The notes: generated by a model not told the origin, from the letters alone. 64,000 nt of DNA from UBA7477 sp045602925 (GCA_045602925.1 JAZSCN010000021.1:4124-68123); one strand, 5' to 3'; shown: positions 33,466-43,250, counted from the stretch's first letter. Translations and numbers: made by a program.

Positions 33466-33653
33466 AACATAAATTACCCGTGGGGGAGTAGTGGCGCAGA
33501 CTTGCAAGCAAGCAGCGTGGCAAATCAACATCCTGATGTTTTACATCTGGTTTGTCTTAAACAACGAGACTCACATATTGCTGGAATAGCTGTATGTGCG
33601 TCGGAAATATGATTATTAACCGAGTATAGCTTTTCAGCTGTATTCGGTTTTTT
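33466..33653 (+). ncRNA. Structured leader RNA, possibly a divergent yybP-ykoY (Mn2+) riboswitch
   Basis: Between a strong promoter and an intrinsic terminator. GGGGGAGTAG at 33482 recalls the GGGGAGUAG loop of yybP-ykoY RNAs; GTGGG before it can pair with CTCAC at 33580, just after ACGAGA, near where the class has GCAAGAC. An internal arm pairs GGCAAATC with GGTTTGTC and encloses ATCAACATC. A CACATA/TATGTG hairpin and a terminator (33619-33653) follow. The architecture fits, but conservation is partial and the class does not usually precede MacB-type exporters. It may be a different RNA. Confidence 0.4.
33619..33653 (+). terminator. Leader terminator before the ABC exporter
   Basis: ACCGAGTATAGC/GCTGTATTCGGT hairpin followed by TTTTTTG, 42 bases before the start codon. 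Likely regulatory attenuation. Confidence 0.8.
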
Positions 33654-33694
33654 GTTGAGAAAAAACAGCTCGATGTGAAAGGACGGTTAATAGT

Positions 33695-34393
33695 ATGTTT
33701 ATTGAAATCAGTCAAATCAGAAAATCATTCGGTGAGGGTGACAGCCGTGTAGAGGTGCTCAAGGGCATTGACGTGGGAATTGAAAAGGGAGAATTCTGCG
33801 TGCTGCTGGGGCCGTCAGGCTCAGGCAAATCAACACTCCTGAATATTATCGGTGGAATTGATAATGCCGACAGCGGATATATTTCCATAGGCGGTGAAAA
33901 AACTGAAGGAATGAGCGAAAAAGCACTTTCCCTTTATCGCAGAAAGCATCTCGGCTACATATTTCAGATGTATAACCTTATTCCAAATCTCAATATCAGA
34001 GAAAATATCGAGGTCGGCGCATATTTAAGCGATAACCCTCTTGATGTAGATGAACTTCTCAATATTCTCGGACTTTATGAACACCGTCATAAGCTGCCTA
34101 ATCAGCTTTCGGGCGGACAGCAGCAGCGTACTGCTATCGGGCGTGCTATTATTAAAAATCCCGATATTCTCCTTTGCGATGAGCCGACAGGTGCACTTGA
34201 TTTCAAAACCTCAAAAGAAATTTTAAAGCTTATCGAGGACGTAAACAAACAATACGGCAACACAATTATTATGGTAACTCACAATGACGCAATAAAAAAT
34301 ATGGCTGACAGAGTGATTAAACTCCATGATGGTATGATAAGAAAAAACTATCTCAACGAAGTAAAGCTTACTGCCGAAGAGCTTGATTGGTAA
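33695..34393 (+). CDS. ABC transporter ATPase (MacB/LolD type)
   Basis: 232 aa. Walker A GPSGSGKST, Q-loop FQMYNLIP, signature LSGGQQQR, Walker B LLCDEPTGALD, H-loop VTHND. This subclass works with FtsX-like permeases, often to export or sense antimicrobial peptides. Starts 42 bases after the leader terminator. The permease begins 14 bases after its stop. Confidence 0.93.
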   Translation: MFIEISQIRKSFGEGDSRVEVLKGIDVGIEKGEFCVLLGPSGSGKSTLLNIIGGIDNADSGYISIGGEKTEGMSEKALSLYRRKHLGYIFQMYNLIPNLNIRENIEVGAYLSDNPLDVDELLNILGLYEHRHKLPNQLSGGQQQRTAIGRAIIKNPDILLCDEPTGALDFKTSKEILKLIEDVNKQYGNTIIMVTHNDAIKNMADRVIKLHDGMIRKNYLNEVKLTAEELDW

Positions 34394-34407
34394 GGAGGAA
34401 TAGCTTT

Positions 34408-36651
34408 ATGAAAAATCCTCTTATTAAACGCTTTCCTCGTGAACTTAAAGCCGAGCTTGGAAAATGGATTGTGCTGTTTGTTTTTATTACAGGTATGATT
34501 GGTATTGTTTCGGGTTTTCTTATCGGTGGCGAAAGCATGGTGCTTACCTTTAATGAAAACTTTGAAAAATACAACATAGAGGACGGAAATTTTGAGCTGT
34601 CCGAACAAGCCAAAGAAACCCTCTATAATAAATTTGAAGAGCAGAATATAGCACTTTACGAAAACTATTACTTTGAAAAAGAAACCGATGATTTTGACAG
34701 CACCCTCCGCATTTTTAAGAACCGTAATGATGTCAACAAGGTGTGTCTTATGTCAGGCGAAATGCCCGACAGCGAAAACGAAATCGCTATCGACAGAGTT
34801 TATGCGAAAAACAATAATGTAAATGTGGGCGATACTATTTCGGTAGACGGAGAAAAGCTTACGGTAAGCGGCTTTGTTGCACTTACCGATTATTCCACAC
34901 TTTACAAAAGTCCCTCGGATATGTTGTTTGACTCAATTAAATTCGGCGTGGGAATTATGAGCGACGACGGTTTTGAAAATACAGATAAGGATATACATTA
35001 CTGTTATTCGTGGGTATATGATGAAAAGCCCGAGGATGATAAAGCGGCAAAGGATAAATCTGAAGATGTGCTTGCGCTGCTTGTTCAAAATGCGCCTGTA
35101 ACTCAATTTATCCCGGCATATTTAAATCAGGCTATTCATTTTGCAGGCGATGATTTAGGTACGGATACTGTTATGCTCGAATATTTCCTTTATATTATGA
35201 TAGCGGTAATTGCTTTTGTTTTCGCAATTACAACAAGCAACACCATAGTAAAGGAAGCAAATGTAATCGGCACACTCCGAGCGTCAGGATACACAAAAGC
35301 CGAGCTTATTGTTCACTATCTTACTATGCCGACAATTATAACGCTTATATCGGCAGTTGTAGGAAATATCCTCGGATATACTGTATTAAAGGATTTCGGA
35401 ACAAATCTGATGTATAATTCCTACAGTCTGACAACATATATACCTCGCTGGAATGCAGGAGCCTTCATAAGAACAACAGTAATTCCCGTATGCATTATAA
35501 TTCTTATAAATTTTGTAATTCTTTGGAGTAAGCTCAGACTCTCACCACTCAAATTCATACGCCGTGACCTTAGCAAAAAAGGAAAGAAAAAGGCAGTGCG
35601 CCTTAATACAAAATTAGGTATTCTTACCCGTTTCAGAATAAGGGTGATTTTGCAGAATATCCCTAACTATATTATGATATTCTTGGGAATATTCCTTGCA
35701 GATATTATACTTCTTTTCGGCTGCGGATTAAATCCCCTTCTTGAACATAATCAGAACACTATTGTAGAAAATATGATTGCCGATTATCAGTATGTTCTGA
35801 AGATGCCGATAGAAACCGATTGTGAGAATGCGGAAAAATACTGCACAGACAGCCTTAAAACAACAGATGAAAAGTTCATTATTGAAGATGTAACGATTTA
35901 CGGAATTTCGCCTGACAGCAAGTATATAAGTGCCGATTTAGATGAAGGCTTTTACATTTCTTCAGCCTTTGCCGCAAAGCATAAGCTTACATCAGGCGAC
36001 AGCACTACCTTGTGCGATACTTACGAAAACAAGAATTATACCTTTGAGATTGACGGTGTTTATGATTATCCTGCGGGACTTGCAGTATTTATGAATATAG
36101 ACAAGTTCAACGAAATTTTCGGAAACGAGCCCGACTATTACAGTGGATATTTCAGCAATACAGAAATTGAAGGCATCGAAGATTTCGTTGCTGCGAAAAT
36201 CACCGCAGACGATTATACAAAAACCTCTCGTCAGCTGATGGTAAGCTTTGAAGGATTGTCAGGATTGCTTGCAGGCTTTGGCATTATTGTGTTTATGATG
36301 ATAATTTATCTGCTTTCAAAAATCATTATCGAGAAGAATGCTCAATCCATATCTATGACCAAAATTTTGGGATATTCAAACAGCGAAATAAACAGCCTGT
36401 ATATAACCTCCACAGCTATTGTGGTTGTGCTTTCAATGCTCGTTACAATTCCGCTTACCGACATTGCAATGACTTATATTCTGCCTGCGGCTATGGCAAG
36501 CTATTCGGGATACTTTTTCTACTATATGCCTACCGAAGTGCTTATTGCAACATTTGTTATAGGAGTTATAAGCTACGCCGTTATCGCATTTTTACAGACG
36601 AGAAAGGTTAAGAAAATCCCTCTTGATACGGCACTGAAAAATGTAGAATAA
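34408..36651 (+). CDS. FtsX-like ABC permease
   Basis: 747 aa from ATG 34408 (AAGGAGG upstream). One helix near 20-45 (WIVLFVFITGMIGIVSGFLI), an extracytoplasmic domain to about 255, three helices, a loop, a second soluble domain (about 460-605), then three final helices. Two FtsX repeats show VIGTLRASGYTKAEL and SMTKILGYSNSEI. Partner of the preceding ATPase. No two-component system is adjacent, unlike the 55.7-60.7 kb set. Confidence 0.9.
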   Translation: MKNPLIKRFPRELKAELGKWIVLFVFITGMIGIVSGFLIGGESMVLTFNENFEKYNIEDGNFELSEQAKETLYNKFEEQNIALYENYYFEKETDDFDSTLRIFKNRNDVNKVCLMSGEMPDSENEIAIDRVYAKNNNVNVGDTISVDGEKLTVSGFVALTDYSTLYKSPSDMLFDSIKFGVGIMSDDGFENTDKDIHYCYSWVYDEKPEDDKAAKDKSEDVLALLVQNAPVTQFIPAYLNQAIHFAGDDLGTDTVMLEYFLYIMIAVIAFVFAITTSNTIVKEANVIGTLRASGYTKAELIVHYLTMPTIITLISAVVGNILGYTVLKDFGTNLMYNSYSLTTYIPRWNAGAFIRTTVIPVCIIILINFVILWSKLRLSPLKFIRRDLSKKGKKKAVRLNTKLGILTRFRIRVILQNIPNYIMIFLGIFLADIILLFGCGLNPLLEHNQNTIVENMIADYQYVLKMPIETDCENAEKYCTDSLKTTDEKFIIEDVTIYGISPDSKYISADLDEGFYISSAFAAKHKLTSGDSTTLCDTYENKNYTFEIDGVYDYPAGLAVFMNIDKFNEIFGNEPDYYSGYFSNTEIEGIEDFVAAKITADDYTKTSRQLMVSFEGLSGLLAGFGIIVFMMIIYLLSKIIIEKNAQSISMTKILGYSNSEINSLYITSTAIVVVLSMLVTIPLTDIAMTYILPAAMASYSGYFFYYMPTEVLIATFVIGVISYAVIAFLQTRKVKKIPLDTALKNVE

Positions 36652-36733
36652 AAATGTGATGCGTGTTTTCAAAACACAACCACATATCCAAACCCGCAAC
36701 CAACAAACAAGAGTTCGTCTATATTCAGCTTCC

Positions 36734-36755
36734 GTCACCACAAAAAACCTCGTTC
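36734..36755 (+). repeat. Right copy of 22-bp direct repeat (putative attR)
   Basis: Perfect copy of 32411-32432, but preceded by TTCC and not by the rest of a tRNA. It marks the right end of a 4.3-kb segment. Confidence 0.7.
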
Positions 36756-36774
36756 AATCGAACGAGGCTTTTTA
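36743..36774 (-). terminator. Terminator after the diguanylate cyclase gene
   Basis: CCTCGTT/AACGAGG stem with T-runs on both sides, 14 bases past the stop at 36788. Its left arm is part of the repeat. Confidence 0.75.
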
Positions 36775-36787
36775 TTATGCTTATTTT

Positions 36788-37927
36788 CTATCTTCTGGAT
36801 AATTCGGGGTGAGCGATTTTTATCGCTTCCTTGTCCTTGTACATAATTCCATCTGCTTCGTTGTAGATATCGATATACCCCTCGGAAAAGCTTCCTGATG
36901 CATAACCCAGCGCGATGCTAAGCGGTATTGGGCTTCCATTATAACGAGTACACGCCACGCGTACGTTTTCTATCTCGGCTGTAACAATGTCAACCTTTGG
37001 CGAAATGTATATAACGGCGAATTCGTCGCCACCTATACGGTACACTCCGTAGGCAGATTTAAGATTCTCTAAAAGCACCTCTGCCGCAGCTCTGATAAGC
37101 TTGTCGCCTTCTGCGTGTCCGTAGTTATCGTTTATTACCTTGAGTCCGTTAAGGTCACCTATGATAAAGCCGACAATAATCTTCTTGGATTGGTACTTCT
37201 TTTTCATATGCTCTATCTGCATTTCAAAGCCGTTTTTGTTCTTTACGTTAGTTGCAGTATCCCAGTATGCTTGCTCCTTAAAGGTCTTGGCAGGGTCGTT
37301 TACTGTCACGAAAAGGCCTATGCAGACTATTGTAATTCCCGCACCTGTCAAGAGCAGCTCGGGGATTATCGCTTGGGACACTACCATAACTATCAAAAGT
37401 ATGGTTGTCGGAAGAACAGCGAACTTCACATTTATGTCGAGTCTTCCAACCTTTGATATTGATATTACAAGGCATGCTATACAGTAGACCATAAAAATTC
37501 CGTAGCCCGAAATCGCAAGCGGGCCGTAGCTGTAATTGGTGCCATTCCCCTCTACATATTCTATTGGCAGGATAAATGTGAGAATTACAAATATCGTCAG
37601 CGGAATATACCCGATTATGCGAAACCTTCTTCTAAGGTTAAGTGGCATGGTAAGCTTTATTACATAATTGTAAAACTCCATTGTAAACATCATTCCAAAG
37701 TAATAGAAGATAAAATGGAGAATCTTGTTTAAGTAATACGGCACAGTATCGAGATTATTAACGGTAATAACGGTTATAAGGTCAAAGATTACATGTCCAA
37801 GTCCGAACAGCGCTACTCTTATGAAGGTAGCATCTGTTCCCTTTACGTGGTGAAATGCCTTGTAGGAAATCAAAAAGATAAGCACAAGCATGCACACGAT
37901 TTCCTCACGAATAATAAGCACTGCCAA
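36788..37927 (-). CDS. Membrane diguanylate cyclase (GGDEF)
   Basis: 379 aa starting with TTG at 37927 (GGGGGC upstream). Six to seven membrane helices (residues 1-210) lead into a GGDEF domain with intact active site YRIGGDEFAV near 315 and GDLNGLKVINDNYGHAEGD. An inhibitory RxxD site is not evident. It makes cyclic di-GMP in response to an unknown membrane signal. Its promoter shares the TTGCAC-repeat design with the LRR surface-protein gene, hinting at a common activator. Confidence 0.9.
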   Translation of the reverse strand: MAVLIIREEIVCMLVLIFLISYKAFHHVKGTDATFIRVALFGLGHVIFDLITVITVNNLDTVPYYLNKILHFIFYYFGMMFTMEFYNYVIKLTMPLNLRRRFRIIGYIPLTIFVILTFILPIEYVEGNGTNYSYGPLAISGYGIFMVYCIACLVISISKVGRLDINVKFAVLPTTILLIVMVVSQAIIPELLLTGAGITIVCIGLFVTVNDPAKTFKEQAYWDTATNVKNKNGFEMQIEHMKKKYQSKKIIVGFIIGDLNGLKVINDNYGHAEGDKLIRAAAEVLLENLKSAYGVYRIGGDEFAVIYISPKVDIVTAEIENVRVACTRYNGSPIPLSIALGYASGSFSEGYIDIYNEADGIMYKDKEAIKIAHPELSRR

Positions 37928-37973
37928 GCTATCGCCCCCTTAGTTTACCATCATAAAATTTACTTCTTAAGGT

Positions 37974-38005
37974 ATTATAGCAGAGCAAGTGCAACAATAG
38001 TGCAA
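37974..38005 (-). promoter_or_regulatory. TTGCAC-direct-repeat promoter of the diguanylate cyclase gene
   Basis: Minus strand: TTGCAC, 5 bases, TTGCAC, 9 bases, TATAAT. Same spacing as at 5736-5767. Confidence 0.55.
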
Positions 38006-38190
38006 CAAATTTCGCTATTTTTTAAAAACATTTAAATTCTTATAAGCCATATATGACATTGTAAAACGATTTCTTGACATAATTTTTTTATCAAGGCTAT
38101 TTGCTCATTGTTCTTTAGAGCAAAACGTGCTATAATTCTTGCACAATTCTAAGTCACCTATCAATAAAAACCCTTGAAAGGATGAAGGTA

Positions 38191-38733
38191 ATGAACAGAT
38201 ATCAAATTACCCTTGATGTAACTGAAATTAACGACAAAAAGACTTTAAAAATTCTTATACCGGTGGGTATATGGTTTGTTTTTGTGGTAGGCTCGCTCCT
38301 GCTGTCCGTGTTTGGCCCAAAGGATATGTCGGATACGTTTTTCATGGTTTTTGGGCTTATGATGTTTATGTTTATTCCGGTAATTACCGTGACCTTTATA
38401 TTTGCTTTCAAACGCAGGAAACAGCTTAAAAAGAGAATTGATGCCGTGTTCGACGTTGTTGACGGAAAGGTGTTTTTGTTCGGCAGAGAGGTTGTTATTT
38501 CAATAAACGCTACAGTAAATACAAAATATGTAGATTTAACATATCATAGCGCAATACTCTTTAATATGTCTACCGGATATGGACTTAAGGGTGATGAAAG
38601 AATCCGCTTTATACATTTTGTAGCAGACAACAACATCCCTGCATGCCAAGAGGGTCTGGCTTGGCCAAAAAATCCAATACGACTGCCCGAGGCTGACAAC
38701 TACGACTACGAGCTGTATGTTCATAACCGCTAA
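38191..38733 (+). CDS. Membrane protein of unknown function
   Basis: 180 aa from ATG 38191; the ATG at 38182 is too close to AAAGGA. Two membrane helices (LIPVGIWFVFVVGSLLLSVF and a second rich in Met/Phe) and a C-terminal soluble part of about 110 aa with a PH-like pattern (DAVFDVVDGKVFLFGREVVI). No recognised family. Single gene. Confidence 0.7.
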   Translation: MNRYQITLDVTEINDKKTLKILIPVGIWFVFVVGSLLLSVFGPKDMSDTFFMVFGLMMFMFIPVITVTFIFAFKRRKQLKKRIDAVFDVVDGKVFLFGREVVISINATVNTKYVDLTYHSAILFNMSTGYGLKGDERIRFIHFVADNNIPACQEGLAWPKNPIRLPEADNYDYELYVHNR

Positions 38734-38866
38734 GGTATTTAAAAAGTAAGTAGGAGGCGTTTGATGTAGCTTTTTTGTGCACAGAAAGAATAAACCGACG
38801 CTTTTTGATAACCCTTTTATTAAGATGATTGTATTTTGAAATTTTCTAATTTTTTTCAAAAAGGGC

Positions 38867-38895
38867 TTGTCAAACGTATACTAATATGGTATGCT
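38867..38895 (+). promoter_or_regulatory. Promoter of the flavodiiron protein gene
   Basis: TTGTCA, 17 bases, TATGCT, about 40 bases before the start codon. Confidence 0.55.
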
Positions 38896-38933
38896 ATTAT
38901 CAAGCAATAAAATCTACAAAAGGAGTTTTGATT

Positions 38934-40724
38934 ATGAACATAACAAAGGATATTTTCTATGTAGGCGTTAACGACCACAGCATTGATCTTTTTGAAGGGC
39001 AGTATGTTGTTCCTAATGGTATGGCGTACAACTCGTATGTGATTATGGACGAGAAAATCGCTGTAATGGATACTGTCGACGCTTCCTTTACTCACGAGTG
39101 GCTTGATAACATTGACCTTGTGCTAAAGGGCAGGAAGCCTAGCTATCTTGTTGTTCAGCATATGGAGCCGGACCACTCTGCGAACATTGTAAGCTTTATG
39201 AAGACTTACCCCGATACAACTATAGTTTCGTCACAGAAAGCCTTTGTGATGATGAAAAACTTTTTCGGCAATGACTTTTCAGACAATCGCATAGTAGTTG
39301 GCGAAGGTGACACACTCTCACTCGGTAGACACACGCTTAATTTTGTTACTGCTCCTATGGTGCATTGGCCGGAGGTTATTGTTACCTATGACAGCTATGA
39401 CAAGGTTCTTTTCTCTGCTGACGGCTTTGGAAAGTTCGGTGCACTCGACGTCGACGAGGAATGGGCATGCGAGGCCAGACGCTACTACATCGGCATTGTA
39501 GGAAAGTACGGTGCGCAGGTTCAGGCACTTCTCAAAAAGGCTTCGACTCTCGATATTGAGAAGATTTGCCCACTCCACGGCCCTGTTCTTACAGAAAATC
39601 TTGGCTACTATCTTAACCTTTACAACATCTGGTCTAGCTATGATGTCGAAAGCGATGGCATCGTTATTGCTTACACCTCTGTATACGGCAACACCAAGAA
39701 GGCTGTTATGCTCCTTGCCGAAAAGCTCAAGTCAAACGGTTGCCCTAAGGTAGTGGTAAACGACCTTGCAAGATGCGATATGGCAGAAGCTGTAGAAGAC
39801 GCCTTCCGTTACGGCAAGCTGGTTCTGGCAACAACAACCTACAACGCAGAAATCTTCCCATTTATGCGCGAATTTATAGCCCACCTTACAGAGCGAGGCT
39901 TCAAGAACAGAACTGTTGCGTTTATCGAAAACGGCAGCTGGGCTCCTCAGGCGACAAAGGTTATGAAGCGTATGCTCGAAAACTGTCCAAACCTCAGGTA
40001 CGCTGAAAACGAGGTTTCAATTTTCTCGGCTCTTAGCGATGAAAGCACAAGCCAGCTCGAAGCGCTTGCAAACGAACTTTGCATGGAATACCTCGCACAG
40101 CAGGGCAAGACTGCAACCAAAAATGATTTATCCGCCCTTTCGACAATCGGCTACGGACTGTATGTTGTTACCTCAAATGACGGCAAGAAGGATAACGGAC
40201 TTATAGTGAATACTGTCTCTCAGGTGAGCGAGAATCCTACAAGAATCGCTGTTACCATAAACAAGCAGAACTACTCTCACCACGTTATAAAGCAAACAGG
40301 CATTATGAATGTAAACTGCCTCACAGAGAGTGCGCCATTCTCAGTTTTTGAAAGCTTCGGCTTTAAGAGTGGAAGAACAGAAAACAAGTTTGATAACGCC
40401 GAGGTGCTTCGCTCGGATAATGGACTTGTCTTTCTTTCAAGAAATATAAATTCGTTTATCTCGCTAAAGGTAGAGCAGTATGTTGACCTTGGCTCGCACG
40501 GAATGTTTATTTGCGAGATAACAGAAGCAAGAGTAATAAGCGACGAAAAGAGTATGACCTACGCTTACTACCACGAGAACGTAAAGCCAAAGCCGGAAGT
40601 CCAGGGCAAGAAAGGATTTGTCTGCAAGATTTGTGGCTATATCTACGAGGGCGACACTCTCCCCGATGACTTCATCTGCCCACTTTGCAAGCACGGTGCA
40701 ATCGACTTCGAGCCTATAGTATAA
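38934..40724 (+). CDS. Fused flavodiiron protein with flavin reductase and rubredoxin domains
   Basis: 596 aa from ATG 38934 (AAAGGAG upstream). Four modules: a beta-lactamase-like diiron domain (residues 1-235) with ligands in VQHMEPDHSAN, APMVHWPE, SADGFGKFG and LHGPV; a flavodoxin domain (about 240-390) with the FMN loop YTSVYGNTKK; a flavin reductase-like domain (about 405-545); and a C-terminal rubredoxin (CKICGY...CPLCK). This self-contained enzyme passes electrons from NAD(P)H to reduce O2 to water, and possibly NO, protecting an anaerobe. Confidence 0.93.
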   Translation: MNITKDIFYVGVNDHSIDLFEGQYVVPNGMAYNSYVIMDEKIAVMDTVDASFTHEWLDNIDLVLKGRKPSYLVVQHMEPDHSANIVSFMKTYPDTTIVSSQKAFVMMKNFFGNDFSDNRIVVGEGDTLSLGRHTLNFVTAPMVHWPEVIVTYDSYDKVLFSADGFGKFGALDVDEEWACEARRYYIGIVGKYGAQVQALLKKASTLDIEKICPLHGPVLTENLGYYLNLYNIWSSYDVESDGIVIAYTSVYGNTKKAVMLLAEKLKSNGCPKVVVNDLARCDMAEAVEDAFRYGKLVLATTTYNAEIFPFMREFIAHLTERGFKNRTVAFIENGSWAPQATKVMKRMLENCPNLRYAENEVSIFSALSDESTSQLEALANELCMEYLAQQGKTATKNDLSALSTIGYGLYVVTSNDGKKDNGLIVNTVSQVSENPTRIAVTINKQNYSHHVIKQTGIMNVNCLTESAPFSVFESFGFKSGRTENKFDNAEVLRSDNGLVFLSRNINSFISLKVEQYVDLGSHGMFICEITEARVISDEKSMTYAYYHENVKPKPEVQGKKGFVCKICGYIYEGDTLPDDFICPLCKHGAIDFEPIV

Positions 40725-40772
40725 TAGAATAGCAAAGGGCAGCTGCTTAGTGTAATCACCATATAGAAATGT

Positions 40773-40812
40773 TTAATCCCACCGTTTTTTAACCGTGGGA
40801 TTAACTGCTTTT
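40773..40812 (+). terminator. Terminator between the flavodiiron and AraC genes
   Basis: TAATCCCAC...GTGGGATTA stem; flanked by CTTTT on the plus strand. Confidence 0.6.
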
Positions 40813-40862
40813 ATAAAGAGATGGAAGTCGCCCAAAGGGGACTCCCTTTTATACCCTTTGTT

Positions 40863-41618
40863 TTATTTATGACGCCTTCCCTCGCCTGCTACCTGCCTCT
40901 TGCGATAGGAGAGCTTTCTGTACTCTGTCGGAGTGACACCTGAAAACTCCTTGAACAGCTTTGCAAAGTGACTTTCCGTCGCAAAATACAGCACGTTCGC
41001 AATCTGCGCTACCGTGTAATCGGTATGCCTTAGCATAAGCTTTGCCTCATCGATTTTCTTTTCGTTGATGTAGGTCTTGAGAGTTACGCCGACCTCAGAA
41101 TGAAAATGTCTTGAAAAATACGTCGGACTACAGCCTGCTGCCTTCGACACCTCTTCAAGTGTAAGCTTTGAGTGGAGATTGTCATAGATATAGTCAATCC
41201 CCTTCATTACAGGCTTTGAAAAAGGCATTTTCCTCCTCAGCCTTCCCATAAGACCTGTGTATTCGCTGACAACCTCCCAGTGAAGCTTTTTAATCTGCTC
41301 AACACTTGTACAGCTGTCAACTCGATTTATGTATGCGTCACTCAAGGTGTAGGCTTCTTCCATTTCAAGTCCACCCTCGATGCAGTATCTTGTAACAAAC
41401 GCAACCGTAATGACAAGGTGATACTTTAGATTTCTAAGCTCATCCGGACTGAGCCTGCCGAGTCCCTCTGAGTCAAGTGGCTTGTAGAGCTTTTTAACCT
41501 CGCTTAAATTACCAAGTTGTATGTTACGATAGAAAGCCATTTCTCTGTCGTACGGAAGATGGCTTACACGATATTCTCTGTTGTTATATACCAGTGACAA
41601 AAGCTCCTTGCTATCCAT
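40863..41618 (-). CDS. AraC-family transcriptional regulator
   Basis: 251 aa from ATG 41618 behind GGAGGG. The N-terminal 145 aa (YRVSHLPYDREMAFYRNIQL) is a helical sensor region found in many clostridial AraC proteins. The C-terminal double HTH has LTLEEVSKAAGCSPTYFSRH and YTVAQIANVLYFATESHFAK, ending with FSGVTPTEYRK. Divergent from the GH16 gene (173 bases between starts), which it most likely controls along with GH5. Confidence 0.9.
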   Translation of the reverse strand: MDSKELLSLVYNNREYRVSHLPYDREMAFYRNIQLGNLSEVKKLYKPLDSEGLGRLSPDELRNLKYHLVITVAFVTRYCIEGGLEMEEAYTLSDAYINRVDSCTSVEQIKKLHWEVVSEYTGLMGRLRRKMPFSKPVMKGIDYIYDNLHSKLTLEEVSKAAGCSPTYFSRHFHSEVGVTLKTYINEKKIDEAKLMLRHTDYTVAQIANVLYFATESHFAKLFKEFSGVTPTEYRKLSYRKRQVAGEGRRHK

Positions 41619-41790
41619 AAAATGCCCTCCGTTTTTAGTTGTTACACATATTATAGCACACATTGAGCAAAAATGCGATATGTAAGACAAAATTTTGCTG
41701 TGATTTTTTGCCTTTTGATATTAAAATTAAAACACAGACGCAGGCGCACCTGCAAATTTGTACGTATTATTTTTATTGGGAGGTATTTTT

Positions 41791-43233
41791 ATGCTTAAGA
41801 AAACTTCAACAAGACTGCTTAGCCTTATTTTAGCTATGAGTATGCTTTGTATGGCAGGCTGTCAAAACGATGATAGCTCATCTAAGGGCACAAGCACACC
41901 TGACAGCTCTGTAGCAGACAGTTCTACAGCAGACAGCTCTACACCTGACAATTCCGAGGGAACAACGCCACAGCTTGACGGCTATAATCTTCTCTGGAGT
42001 GACGAATTCGACGGTGAAGCACTCGACGAGACTATCTGGAACTACGAGCCACACGAACCTGGCTGGACTAACGAAGAGCTCCAGGAGTACACAACTTCTA
42101 CAGATAACGTATTTATAAGAGACGGAAAGCTCGTTATCAAGGCTATCAAGACACAGACAGAATCCGGTGGAGATTACTACACCTCCGGTAAGGTTACAAC
42201 CCAGAACAAGAAGGACTTTATGTACGGCAAGGTATGCGTTAGTGCAAAGGTTCCTGAGGGACAGGGACTGTGGCCTGCAATCTGGATGATGCCTACAGTC
42301 GAGAGCTTCTATGGCCAGTGGCCAAAGTGTGGAGAAATCGACATTATGGAAGTTCTGGGTAACAATACAAGCGTAGCATACGGCACACTCCACTATGGTG
42401 AGCCTCACGCTGAACAGCAGGGCACCTACGAGCTTGAGGGAACAACCTTCTCCGAGGACTTCCACGAGTTCTCTGTAGAATGGGAGCCTGGCGAATTCCG
42501 TTACTATATTGACGGCAACCACTACCTCACAATAAACGACTGGTTCACAGCAGTAAACGGCGAAGACGAAAAGCCTTATCCTGCACCATTCAACCAGACA
42601 TTCTTTGTTCAGCTCAACCTCGCAGTTGGTGGAACATGGCCCGGAAACCCTGACGAGACTACAAACTTTGATAAGGCTGAATTTGAAGTTGACTATGTAA
42701 GAGTTTACCAGAAGGATTCATACGATACAAACGTTACTAAGCCTGAAAAGAATTTCAAGGAACCTGACGAGACAGGCAACTACGTTACAAACGGCGACTT
42801 TGCAGTAGCTGAAGACCTCGCTGATGATGTTGACTGGACATTCTACCTCGCTAATGGTGGTGCAGGCTCTGCTACAATCCACGACGGCGTTATCGAAATC
42901 GTAACCGAAAACGCAGGTACTGTTGACTACTCGGTACAGATTTTCCAGCCTAACCTCCCTATGATTAAGGGACAGAAATACAAGCTCACCTTCGACGCTT
43001 ACGCTTCTGAAGACAGAACAATCATCACATGCGTATCTGCTCCGACAGCAGGCTGGATTCGTTACCTTGCTGACACAAAGCTTGATATCACAACAGAGCA
43101 AAAGACCTACGAGTTTGAATTTGAAATGAAGGACAAGACCGACAACAACGGTAGAATTGAATTTAACCTTGGCAACCTCGGTTCAACTGCTACTGTATAC
43201 ATCACAAACGTAAGAGTAGAGGTTGTAGAATAA
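41791..43233 (+). CDS. Lipoprotein endo-beta-glucanase, GH16 with C-terminal CBM
   Basis: 480 aa from ATG 41791 (GGGAGG upstream). Lipobox near MLCMAGC, then a Ser/Asp/Thr-rich linker. The GH16 domain (residues about 55-310) has the catalytic motif GEIDIMEVLGN near 180-190 (nucleophile and acid Glu flanking Asp) and the laminarinase-like LWPAIWMMP. From about 328 a CBM4/9-type beta-sandwich (NYVTNGDF, ANGGAGSATI, VYITNVRVEV) follows. Acts at the cell surface on beta-1,3 or mixed-linkage glucan. First gene of a two-gene unit with GH5. Confidence 0.92.
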   Translation: MLKKTSTRLLSLILAMSMLCMAGCQNDDSSSKGTSTPDSSVADSSTADSSTPDNSEGTTPQLDGYNLLWSDEFDGEALDETIWNYEPHEPGWTNEELQEYTTSTDNVFIRDGKLVIKAIKTQTESGGDYYTSGKVTTQNKKDFMYGKVCVSAKVPEGQGLWPAIWMMPTVESFYGQWPKCGEIDIMEVLGNNTSVAYGTLHYGEPHAEQQGTYELEGTTFSEDFHEFSVEWEPGEFRYYIDGNHYLTINDWFTAVNGEDEKPYPAPFNQTFFVQLNLAVGGTWPGNPDETTNFDKAEFEVDYVRVYQKDSYDTNVTKPEKNFKEPDETGNYVTNGDFAVAEDLADDVDWTFYLANGGAGSATIHDGVIEIVTENAGTVDYSVQIFQPNLPMIKGQKYKLTFDAYASEDRTIITCVSAPTAGWIRYLADTKLDITTEQKTYEFEFEMKDKTDNNGRIEFNLGNLGSTATVYITNVRVEVVE

Positions 43234-43250
43234 TTTTCCGGAGTGTATTT

